From the NCBI RefSeq assembly GCF_028389875.1, contig NC_084668.1, positions 23,613,493 through 23,677,492 of the forward strand: DNA of 64,000 nt. The letters run 5' to 3'. Position numbers and translations under genes: made by a program. This stretch comes from Rhea pennata (Eukaryota > Chordata > Aves > Rheiformes > Rheidae). The notes under the pieces are model-generated. The model was not told where the DNA came from. It did no database searches and saw nothing but the letters and a program-made list of their open reading frames with translations. Each line of letters opens with the position of its first letter. The stretch's first letter is position 1. Of the stretch, positions 47,912-57,834 are shown in pieces.

Positions 47912-50900
47912 GAGCTGTCTGTAGTTGCTCCATCTCCGAGGAGATTGCCAACTCACCCTAACAAAAGAAAACATTAGTGTGCTATTTGCGTCTCACAAAG
48001 CAACTGTGATAAGATGACATGATAAATGATAGAGGGCTTTTTTTTCCCCAGTAAAAACACATAAGGTAGCTAAATTGTCAAATGTAAAGAATATCTTGGC
48101 TCTTGCAACTGGGGTGAGTCATTTATTTTTAAAAATAGGAAACAGTCAGAAAAACAAGAGTGTAGGTTTTGGGTTTTTGGTATTTCTTAAATTCACTCTA
48201 ATTACATTAAGTAATTATATAATTAAGTAATTCATATACATATACACAGATGTGCACACCTACACACATGTGCAGGGAGAAAAAATGATAAAGGGCCAAA
48301 TTACTAACTTGCTTTCAGATATCCCACAGAAAATTGTACACGCAATCAAGCTACCATTCTGCTGGCTTGCTTGCACTAATGGCTATTTGAGTGCTCATGT
48401 TTTGTTACCCTGAATTAAAGATACGAAGGTAGGTAATTCTAGGTGGCAAAAGAGGCGGTCCCTTTAAAAACTAGCCCCATGAATCAGATTTTCAGTAGTT
48501 AGCCTCATATACATTAACTACAACTGTGCATGCATATGCCATGATTGTGTAAATTGCTAGCGATGCCTAAGAAGCTCCTTGGTTGTCCAATTCCCTGATT
48601 TGAACATACATTGAATTTTAGTGCAGCAGGTAAATCGCTGTTTGAGATTGCTAGATATTATCAAAATTTGGACCTGCATGTTTGAGATCATTACATATTG
48701 TTATTCAGCACTTCGTGGGCTTTCAAAGAGCAGATATTATCTTTTAAAAAGAGCAAAGATTGATGATGAGTTATTCATGCCTTTTTTACCTAGTTTCACT
48801 GTTTCTGGAGTACTTTCTACATGCACAGGAAGATAAGGACATGGATGCTACTGTTACTGCACCTTTAGTCACAGTTGCTGACTGTCTCATGGTGATAGTC
48901 ACATGCCACACGTTGATATCTCTGAGCATGCTGATTGTTTACGATGCTCTTAACCATCTATCTTCTCCAGCGGGCATCTATATAACGTAGAGCTGGATGA
49001 GCTCACTTTCTTCATCAGAGTCTCGGAGGTACCGAACAGCTGCCTTCCTTCTGTCCTGTGGATTGCTTAACATGCACGGACAAACACCACAGCAACCATC
49101 CCTCTTAGCAGCTGTAACGGAGCAGCCACAGGGCTGCAGTGGCAGAAATGAAGAATGTCCCTATCTCACCTCCTGGTCTGCTCTGAAACACAGTAATAAA
49201 GCAATAATCAGAGGCCTTGCATTTTGTTTTCTAATTTCTGGAGAAACAGGGGATTTCTATCTCCTCAGCACTTGCATGATTATTTCTTTTACACAATAGC
49301 TGATGTTTCTTCTGAAAGTTTTTTTCTGTATGACATCTATGTCTGCTTTCATCTTCAAGAGATGAGGCAAGTGTCTTGTGTATCTGATTCCAAGGTGCTG
49401 TAATAAAGGAAATGATAAACTTTGTGCATCTTAGCTTTATGCAGTGTAAGTAGTTCTGCTGCCTTCATGTCTTACTATAGTCAGGTCATTCAAGCTCACC
49501 TTAAAGCTCACTGCTTTAGTTATAGACAGCTACATTTTCTGAATCAGCTGGAAGAGCACTGGAAGGAGAGCTGCAACATGAATAGCTGACAAGTTACATT
49601 ATTTTTTTTTCTTAGCACTCCGTAAGATTTCTAAATATGCAAATGGATGGGCACATTGATCTTTTGGAAAGCTGTCCAACTACAATGTCTAAAGCTATGG
49701 ATGTACTGCCTACCAAGGGAACAGGAAGCAGCAGAAATGCAGTGCACGTTAAAGACAGCAGCCTCAAATCATCTGCTGTATTAGTCTCAGACTGATCTGC
49801 ACTGCACAGGCTGCCCCGGTGCTGTGTTGGCATGCAGGCTGACAAAGCGAAGTTGCTCCTATAGCACCATTTCCCTCTGTGTCTCAGGATTAAGAAAGCA
49901 CTTGGTTTGTTTAGTGACTGGCAAGTAGGAAAAAAAAAAAAAAAACAAAAAAAAAACAAAAAACCAACAACAAACCAACCCTGCCAGGAAGCAGTGCCAG
50001 TGCTCTTTGCACCTCTGGCAGACACGCTGGTGCTCCTTCTGTACAGCTCTGCCAGCTGAAGGGTGCCCTCCTGAAACACGTGTCTCCAGGGAAGCTGCCA
50101 CCAAGAGGAGCAGGAAGCATGCAGCTGGGTGAGAAGGTGCCTCTGCACCGATGCAGTGGGCCTCTTCTGAATCCATCCCAGATCCCTGGGATCCCACAGG
50201 GTTTGGAGGATTTGTCTTGAGACCTGGAGAAGGAGTAGAAGAGCTCAGCAACAGCATTTCATGCTGTTATGAAGAGAACAAATTTGGCCTTGTAGTTTGC
50301 AAATGATGGTGTTTTGCAACCTGCTGAAGGATCTTAAATGGCCCAGCCCTATTAATGTATCATAACACACCTCCAAGGCTTTTTTTTCTGTGCAATGCAA
50401 AATAGTGCATAAATTTATATCTAATTTACATCTCACATATACTAGAGATCATCTATTTTTATTGAAATTGGTGACCACAGGAAAGAAAAAAACAAAATCA
50501 AAACAGAAAATCAGAGGGGTCACACCATCTTGTGACAAATGTGCAGCTTGCTCTGTTTTGACTGACCTTGTCTTCCACAGCTTGGGAGGCTCCTTCCCCG
50601 GTGACCGAGCAGTCGAATTGCAGTTCTGATAGCCCGGGGAGCAGGTTGACTGCAGTTATTGTCACAAAGGCAATCTCCACTTCGGGGTGCAGGCCATAAC
50701 GAATGGGGCTTTTGGGGGTAGCTTCTGATGCATATTTTTGGGGTAACCTTCCTAATCCCGGTTTGATGAGACTGCAAACCCAAGAGCAAGCGCTGACTTC
50801 TGATCAAACTGTCAAAGAAATAATAAAACCCCTGTCATCCAGACAGTCGTGGCAATACTCGCTAGACAGAGTAAGGAACCTGCTTAGGCATAAATCAAAT

Positions 50901-51713
50901 TGTCCTGATGAGGAGTCACTGTTGAGAGCAAGACTTTTATAACACTTTTTTATATCAGTGGAAAATAATCTAATTTGTTCCCCATTTTAATTAGAGCCTC
51001 TTTATGACACACCCAAGCTTGGATGCTCGCAAGAAAAAAAAAGAATTTTCTAATAATCAGGTTATTCTTCAGTTAGAAAACAGGAGAGAGATAATTTTAA
51101 ATTAAAAATAAAGAGACAGAAATGTTTTAAAAGAAAAACGTTATTTCTCCCAAATTGCAAAGTGCTGCTCTCTGGTGTAACATTATTATTCTGTGTAGCA
51201 ATTTATTAAATGAAGCAATTTATGGCAGCATCTCTGGAAAATGCTATCCTTTATTGAAATGAAAGTGAGTAATGGCATAAGGACTGTAAAATAAAAAAGC
51301 AAAATATCTTCTTTTAGACCATTACAAAAATAAATGTATTGTCTATTTGACAATCAATACACTACCATAAAATAAAATGGAGCTGTGGTATCATCATAAC
51401 TTCTATTTTAGGTGGTTTGCTAAGAGCCAGATTGGGTCTTTTAAGGAGAAGAATGACAAATGGTTTAATTCAGTATCATATACAGTATATGTACATATGA
51501 GCTCAAATTCTGTTGCAACTCAAAGCTGTTAAGCAAATATTTTAGGATCATCACAAGTTTAAAAACAACAGACGTGGGAGTACATCATTTATTTACACTT
51601 GTACTGACTTAAAATTCAGAATGTTATTTGATGCTTTTAAAGTACTGCTGTGGGATGTTAAATTACTGCTGAATTCTTACTGTTCTAAGATAGCTTTCTA
51701 CCTGCCAAGATAC

Positions 51714-51733
51714 ATGATGATGATGATGATGAT
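51714..51733 (+). repeat. (ATG)n trinucleotide microsatellite
   Basis: About six tandem ATG/GAT triplets in non-coding AT-rich sequence. Confidence 0.85.
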
Positions 51734-53229
51734 AACAACACCAGTAGTGGAGGTAATCTTTAAAATAATGTGGGGGTCATTTCTGTAAGATAAATAGCAT
51801 TTTCACTAACCCTTGTTTTATGAATCAGCATTTCTGATGCCACAAAATGAAATAATGAAAGTAAAATAACAACAGGTTTGTGTGGGATGGGAGAAGGAAA
51901 AGGAGCACGTGTATTGTCAGACTTTCTACAGAAATGGGGTGGGGGGAAGCTCTTACAATATCACTTCCTTCTTCCTCCTGCCCCCCTCCAGGAAAAAGTC
52001 CTCCTCTTGTTTTTATTATTCACTGCATTTTCTTCTTTTATTCCTTTTTCTGATCTTGCTCTTTTGTTCCCCTTCCCTCCTGAGAGGATTCTGCTCCTCC
52101 CAGTGAGAGGCTGTTGCAGCTGGACCTGGCGAGGACATCCCTTGGGCTCGGTGAGACACTTCCGTCAAGACACATCCCTGGGGCTCAGCAGGTGAGTTGC
52201 TGTTGGCTGGGGGCACTAGTGGCCCCAAAGCAGGAGATGGGAGCCAACAGGCTGCTGCCTTGGTGTGCTGCTGTGTAGGTATGGGGCCTGCTGCCCTCCT
52301 GCCACCCACCTTGGATCACCTCTTTCCCAGGTACAGGACAGGGTGCAAAGTGCATGGAGCTTGTAGCTTTCTGTGCCTGCTTTGCTTGGGCCTGAGAGGA
52401 CGAATGAAAGTAAAGAAAGAGGTGAAATGGCAAACGTGTCCACTGATGGCGAGAGTGGGGGCTTGTAGGAGAGGCTGGGGTCCACCCTCTCAGCTGAGCT
52501 GCCTGAAGCCTGGAAAGCAGAGATGTAGCAGCTACCTGACCCTGCCTTCCACTTCCATCAGACAAAGCTCTGATTTCAGTGACGGTTCCTCCTGGCACCT
52601 GGGCACTGCCACCTCTAGTGGCAATGATAATCATGAATTGCCCTGCACAGCAGGAAGGAAGAGGGCTTTTTACCTCACTCTTACCAAAATAGTTTTATTG
52701 CCCATGGACACTTCATAAGTATCACAGCTTGGGTGCAACCTTGCTGGCATAGCATTACAAGAAATCTCAATGCTTTGAAGAGAGATCAGAGGTCATTGCT
52801 GTAGGGGATCAGGGACTGATGTATTAAATAGCTAAATCCATTTAAGCTGTAATTCCTAGAAAAGAGCACTGTACTTGAGGCCATTTAAATGAATAAGAAA
52901 GTCTGCTGCTTAATGTCTGCATCTACCTTCCATAGCCACAAAACTTAACGTTAATGGAGAGATGTGGGTTATCGTGCAGCCTGCAAGCTCTCTCCTCCAG
53001 CTCCGCAGACCTGTCACCTCTCTGGGGCTGGTTGCTGCTCATGTCGTACTCATGGCTTTTGAATGAAAATGGTATAGAAGAAGATGCAGTATGTTCTTTG
53101 GTTTTGCTGACATCGCACCAAAAAAGCTTCATTCCTTAGACATTAGTAATAACCAGGGCTTAAACCAATGCCTGGTCAGGAGGCGTTTGGGTAAGGGGGA
53201 GATTATCCATCACCGTGGCAGTTGCTGAC

Positions 53230-53910
53230 GCTTCCCTCGGAGCACCCGGGTGCAGGGCTGTGGCGGTGCTGGCTGGGGCGACCTGAGAGGTGACACTCGC
53301 ACGCCCTGCGCCGAGCCGCAGCGAAGCCATAGAGAAAGCGGCACCGCCTAAGGAGACGAGCGGGCGCCGCAGCGCCCGCGCCCGCGTTAAAGCCGGGCGG
53401 CGCCGGCCCCGCCGGGTGCCGCTGCGGGCCGCGCCGAGGGCCCGGGCACCGCGCCCGCCGCCGCCGCCGCCCGCGCCCGCCCGCAGGGGGCGCTGCGGCT
53501 CCGGGAACGCGCCGCCGCCGCCGCCGCGGCCCCTGCCCCCGGCGCGGTGCGGAGCGGTGCGGAGCGGCGCGGTGCGGCGCGGCCCCGCCGCCGCGGGTCC
53601 CGGCCGGCCCCGGGGGGACGGGCGCGGCGGCGGCGGGCGGCACCGGCCCGGGGGCCCGCGCCGGCGGGACTGCCGCTGCGCTGCGCTGCGCTGCGCTGCG
53701 CTGCGCTGCGCGGGGGAGCGCGGCGGCGGCGGCGGCGGAGCCGCGCGGGGACCCGCGGCGGCGCGGAGCCCGGCGGGCGGGCGCGCCCGTGGCCGCCGGC
53801 TGTGTCGGGCCGGGGCCGGGCGCCGCCGCCTTTCTGTTGCCGGGGAAGATTGCTGGAAACGGGGAGGAAAAGCTTGGTACCGCTCACCGAGGCTTCCCGA
53901 ACGTTTTGCT
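53230..53910. promoter_or_regulatory. Isolated CpG island, gene not identified
   Basis: GC and CpG content rise sharply between about 53.23 and 53.9 kb, with extreme values at 53.35-53.8 kb, then fall to AT-rich DNA. This looks like a promoter island. It contains a (CTGCG)7 repeat at 53676-53710, CCG/GCG runs and GCGGAGCGGT-type repeats. No coding exon could be assigned on either strand; the long Arg/Ala/Gly/Pro-rich frames are compositional. It lies just beyond the last recognised dynein relic exon. A lncRNA or an undetected gene is possible. Confidence 0.6.
53676..53710 (+). repeat. (CTGCG)7 microsatellite
   Basis: Seven perfect CTGCG pentamers inside the isolated CpG island. Confidence 0.95.
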
Positions 53911-54711
53911 TAAATGCCAGTCGAAAAGAAGGTTTTCTTATTGGCGAATTTCTTAAAATTCAGATTAGCGCTCTTTCCTTAGTACAGATAAATATTCTAA
54001 AGAGGAGCTTCGTTTCTCCGACCATATTTGTGTAACCTGGCTCATCATTAGTACTTAAATGCACCTATGTTTATATGTATCTTTCAAGAATTAGTAACAA
54101 AAAAATACTGTTATTAAAAGCCTTCCAAAACAAAGATTACAAAGCACAGAGAAAAATAAAACGACCTAGCAGCCAAAGCAGCCTTTCCTCTTACGCGTGA
54201 TCCGAACGTTTTGGACTGAAACCTGAGCAATACGAATTGGCATAATGAACCTCACAGATTTTCCTCAGCTGAAGGTCTAATTCCAGTGCCCAGCATATTC
54301 AGAATATGTAAAAGATATGCTAGAGACACAAAAAAATCCATGGTCTCGCATTTCAAGAAAAATCAAACTAAGCTAAACCAACCAAAATAAATTCGTATGC
54401 TATACTACAGTAATTATCCGTAATGACTGCAAATTCTTTGTTTCCCATGCACACAGGCATGTTTTTAAGCAGAAGCTGAATTTGATGCTTCAGAACGAAA
54501 AGAACTAATTTCTTGTTTGATTTTTTGTGATTGATGTGCAGTTATTTCACTCTAGGATATGTGAACCAATCTTTAAGAAATGAAATGTATTCTGCTTTAT
54601 TATTTCGTTGTCTGAAAAGGCTGTTAGTGACTTCAGCATTTCAAGTGGCTTTAAAATGAGCAGTTTAATAATCACATTTTTAAAGTTTTATTTCTATGAT
54701 GCTTTACTTGC

Positions 54712-54924
54712 CTGGTCAAAATTATCCAGTGCAGCGTGAAGATCAGACAGCGTTTCAGGTGGTGGCTTATCAGTTACTTTAATAGGAGCTTTCCAAATCC
54801 CCTCTGGAATGAGATGTTCTTTAGGAGAAGGGGCAGGTTCCCACTCCTCAAAACCCAATAGCCTGAGTGACTTGTTCACTGGGTTTCTTCAGTAATTTCT
54901 CTAATGTGTCAAGCCACTTTGCTA
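54712..54924 (-). pseudogene. Dynein relic, piece 4 (VAKWL to ALDNFDQ region)
   Basis: After TTTTTTTTCAG the sequence reads VAKWLDTLEKLLKKPSEQ in one frame and, after a frame break, EEWEPAPSPKEHLIPEGIWK and PPPETLSDLHAALDNFDQ in another. Family members have AEPAPSPESHIIPQGILEN and NLHKALDNF. The donor position carries GCAAGT instead of GTAAGT. The usual NIHL before VAKWL is missing or overwritten by a T-rich run. Confidence 0.85.
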
Positions 54925-55508
54925 CTGAAAAAAAAGAAAAAGAATCAGGCATGGGGAGGAGGGGTATTGGGGAGGGGGGAGAAAGGAGGAAAAAATAGGC
55001 TTCCCAGTGAGCTATTGATTTGCTATATGAAACATTTTATTGATACAAGCAAAATGCAGACTTACGGAAGCAGTTTGATACTGCACAATATTTGAAAAAA
55101 ATCATGTGCATCTGTTTAGCACAATATACTGCATAATGACAGCAATCTTCCCTGTTTGTATCTATTTATCTGATTATACAGCGTAACAATTCTTTCTGCT
55201 ACACATTTATTTACTAAAGGATTTTTTTTAATGGATAATAAATTAGTAAATCAGAGATCATGTGCATGGGAAAACACGTTTGTCAACTCCCCCCACAGAA
55301 GATAGTGATATTTCATATTTTACGTGATGTTCAGGGATACTTGCATATACAGACCACATTGGGAAGTTACATGCTTTCCTTGTGGAAAAGACAAAGGAAG
55401 TTTTAAATCACTATTTAGTACTCTTTTATCTAGGCATACGTTACTTTGAAAAGCTTCAGTTTTTAACACTGCAATGCAGCACTGATGTAATGAAGAGCTT
55501 TGACTTAC

Positions 55509-55636
55509 TTGAAGTATAACCCAGTGGCCTTCTTTTGATGCTTTTTCCATAGCTATTTCTGCTACAGCTTCCTGTCCTTGACCCAAAGATACATTGTGAA
55601 GTTCTCCTGAGTCAATGGTAAATCCAAACTTGTTCC
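55509..55636 (-). pseudogene. Dynein relic, piece 3: intact exon with good splice sites
   Basis: This 128-nt exon has acceptor TTCTGTTTAG and donor GTAAGT. It reads open as [20 protein letters not shown] then [11 protein letters not shown] and EGHWVILQ, with the family hallmark [11 protein letters not shown] and GHWVILQN junction. It has no stop or frameshift. By itself it could be functional; the neighbouring pieces argue against that. Confidence 0.88.
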
Positions 55637-56477
55637 CTAAACAGAACAATATACAGTATTACTTGGAGCCAAATAAAGAAGTGTAGAAACAAGCATGTGT
55701 CCGACACACCGTGTTTAAATGCCACACGTTGCACGAGTCACTGAAGTGGGCAACAACCCTCAGAAATAGTTTCAATAAACCAGCTGTACCAGCTAAACTA
55801 GTACATTGTCTTGCTTCCTGGCTGGATATTCCTACGTTAGCAAAATATTGGTATGTCTGGAAAGCAACCCAGAAGGGGATTGCTAATGGTCTCCCTACCC
55901 ATTGCCTATATAAATATGTCGATGTGCACAAAAATGGATGTGCTGGGAACGTACAGCTACTTCATCTAAGGAAAAAGAAAAAATGAAATTAATGCCTGAC
56001 TGAAGGTAACAGTACATGCAGGCAGTACAAGGGGTCAGAAATCCTTACACTGAAACTAGGAGGTAGTTTGGTAACAGAAGAATTAGCAAGTTTTCAGCTT
56101 ATCTCTGTAATAGGGTCAAATCTTCCATGCATGTGTACTTACGCAAGGTTGTTGACTTGTACTAGTAAAATGGAGCAGAGCAGTCAGCTAGCTCTTACTT
56201 CCCCAGGAAGCAGCCAGCACTCACCAGGCAGCTCGCTGAGCCCGGCGCTGTGAGTGACCTTGGTAGTGCCAGCTGCAGATGTAATCCTCCCTGGGCATCA
56301 ATATGGGACGCAACAGGATTAGAAAGGCCTCATTTATTTTTCCGGTTGTGATAGTTAGGATAAAGACTAGTGGTGCGACTAGCTAATTTGGTAGGAGTTT
56401 CTCTCTTGTTCAGGAGTTATTTACATACAGTGGGTTTTCTGATTGTTAGCAATAGTGTCTAGTGTAGACTAATCTAA

Positions 56478-56625
56478 CGGTTCAAAATCATTAAGGTATC
56501 CAGTGCAGGAGATGAACACGACTGGGGAACAGGACTACCATCTTTGAAAGATTTTGTGATCACTGCCTTACGCCTCCGCACGTACTTGCTCCAAGTCACA
56601 GCTGGTCAGAGTTCCCGTAAATTAA
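56478..56625 (-). pseudogene. Dynein relic, piece 2 (VEEKLGAKYVVG to LSPGVDPL region)
   Basis: Minus-strand reading gives IYGNSDQL, stop, LGASTCGGVRQ in one frame and SFKDGSPVPQSCSSPALDTL in another, against family YAVRNFVEEKLGAKYVVGRA and SFEESGPATPMFFILSPGVD. Similarity is weak but in the right order and spacing. This is the least certain of the four pieces. Confidence 0.5.
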
Positions 56626-56839
56626 GAATTACAGTTGACAGAGCCTCACGGAACCAGCAGTTCAGGTGAAAGACCCATCTATAAGGCATAATATTTTATC
56701 GTGACTTATATTTGGTAGCGATCCAAGTACAACACACATTAGGGTCACTCACAGTGCAAAATCTGTCCTTCCAAGGGCTGAGGCTAGTAATGCAGACTGA
56801 CAGCACAAGTCACCCCGGCTGCTCTCCTGTCTCACATCA

Positions 56840-56995
56840 TCATCAGCTTCAGGAGAGAGCTTTCCACTTTTCAGACTTTGAGAGACTTCTCCTTTCCAGA
56901 CAGTCCAACTCCATCGCTTTTTCTCATCCTTCGGAGGTGCCTTCAGTGCCTCTATCCAAGTCACAGAATTTATTCATAAATATCATTGTCCACAC
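56840..56995 (-). pseudogene. Dynein relic, piece 1 (NLDRDIEG region)
   Basis: The piece starts after a good acceptor (TTTTCTTCAG on the minus strand). It reads MNKFCDLDRGTEGTSEG, stop, then EKAMELDC, against family MEEFCNLDRDIEGSAKRWKKFVE. A later part matches only in another frame (LSPEADDDVR against LRPDRMTYAVR). There is at least one nonsense change and one frameshift. Confidence 0.7.
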
Positions 56996-57812
56996 CTGAA
57001 GAAAACAGCATGTAGAGCCACTATGTTTGAACACAGGCATTTGGATTTTGAAAATCAATATAACTAAAAAGATCTTGATTTTTTTAAAAAATGTATTGAA
57101 TCTTTATCATAATCATACCTCGGTGACTAGATACATACTGTACCTTAATTTCTCCAAGCAGAGTTAGAGATAAAATCAGGTAACTGTTGCAACAGCGGTC
57201 AGTATTAACTCACAGACTTCACAAAGCATCAGTTTCTTTTTCATAACTAAAAGCTTCAGGACAAAACTACCATGAAATTAATACAATAGATTTGTAATGA
57301 CTGTTGCTATTTATCTCTGATACAGCTTTGAATTTTATTTATGGCCAGATTTCCCTTTCAGAACATTTTTAAAGCTTTTTAAAACATACAGAGCATGGCT
57401 ATCATAAGCCTAAATTATACGCATATAGAAACATGCCTCAGTACCTGAATCAGTTCACAAGTGGTGATTAACTACATTGGTTTGCAAGATCAGCTGAACC
57501 TTCAGCAAAATACGGACAAATTCTAAACCAAGGGCCTGTCTGAAACAGCTAAGGTTTCAAGTGAAATGTGAACCTGGTTTGTGTGAGCCTTTCAGTATGG
57601 CTAGACACACTGAATTGTAATAGCCATTACGTTGAGGAAGTATTAGTATGACATTCAAGCTCAGTGAAACTCAGGTATCTCTAGAACACACTGAGAAATT
57701 GCCAGATTATAGATAGCTGATGAATTACTTAAAATTTTAGATGTTTATAAAAGTCAGATCTTTACTTTTTAAAGAGTAACATACGGTCATCTGTAGCAAC
57801 TGCTGCTGCTGC

Positions 57813-57834
57813 AAAAAAAAAAAAAAAAAAAAAA
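57813..57834 (+). repeat. Run of 22 A after (CTG)n
   Basis: A short CTG/TGC stretch is followed by 22 A. No retroposon body was recognised. Confidence 0.9.

Larger units (their letters stand above)
31741..53200. other. Gene-poor spacer right of CDCA7
   Basis: About 21 kb without a recognised gene, RNA gene or transposon. Composition is mostly AT-rich, with modest GC rises near 44.4-45.1, 45.3-45.5 and 52.1-52.4 kb. Simple repeats are listed separately. I looked for Sp-family zinc fingers and for the missing C-terminal dynein exons and recognised neither, but a reading by eye cannot exclude short or diverged exons, conserved enhancers or a lncRNA. Confidence 0.6.
54712..56995 (-). pseudogene. 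Relic of an axonemal dynein heavy chain gene (DNAH9/11/17 type), four exon-like pieces
   Basis: Four minus-strand segments, in the correct order, resemble successive parts of the region after AAA6 in outer-arm dynein heavy chains. They are 56995-56840 (MNKFCDLDRGTEG, like MEEFCNLDRDIEG), 56625-56478 (LGASTCGG, SFKDGSPV), 55636-55509 ([23 protein letters not shown]) and 54924-54712 (VAKWLDTLEK, EPAPSPKEHLIPEG, DLHAALDNFDQ). The working protein is a motor ATPase of ciliary outer arms. The copy is broken: a Trp codon reads TGA at 56926-56924, further stops and frame changes occur in the first two pieces, and the last piece has a frame break before EPAPSP. Joining the third piece to the acceptor seen in the fourth would give an immediate TAG. 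The motor core upstream and the final C-terminal exons were not recognised. It is convergent with CDCA7. Confidence 0.8.

Noticed and set aside
31741-53200. SP3 coding exons expected to the right of CDCA7
   Set aside because: No Sp-type zinc-finger motif (such as HICHIPGCGKVYGK) was seen on either strand; SP3 probably lies beyond the right end.
53203-54035. Overlapping frames in the 53.3-53.9 kb CpG island
   Set aside because: They are compositional frames on both strands with no recognisable domain or splice pattern.
57181-57390. Possible further dynein relic exon on the minus strand (weak resemblance to GLFERDKLTF...LLMNKE)
   Set aside because: A few residues line up (F, K, L; LLVMKKK), but stops are frequent and the match is within chance for AT-rich DNA. 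A translated profile search would decide.
38397-57834. A and T runs as retroposon tails
   Set aside because: No element bodies, target-site duplications or CR1-type 3' ends were recognised beside the runs, so they are listed as simple repeats only.
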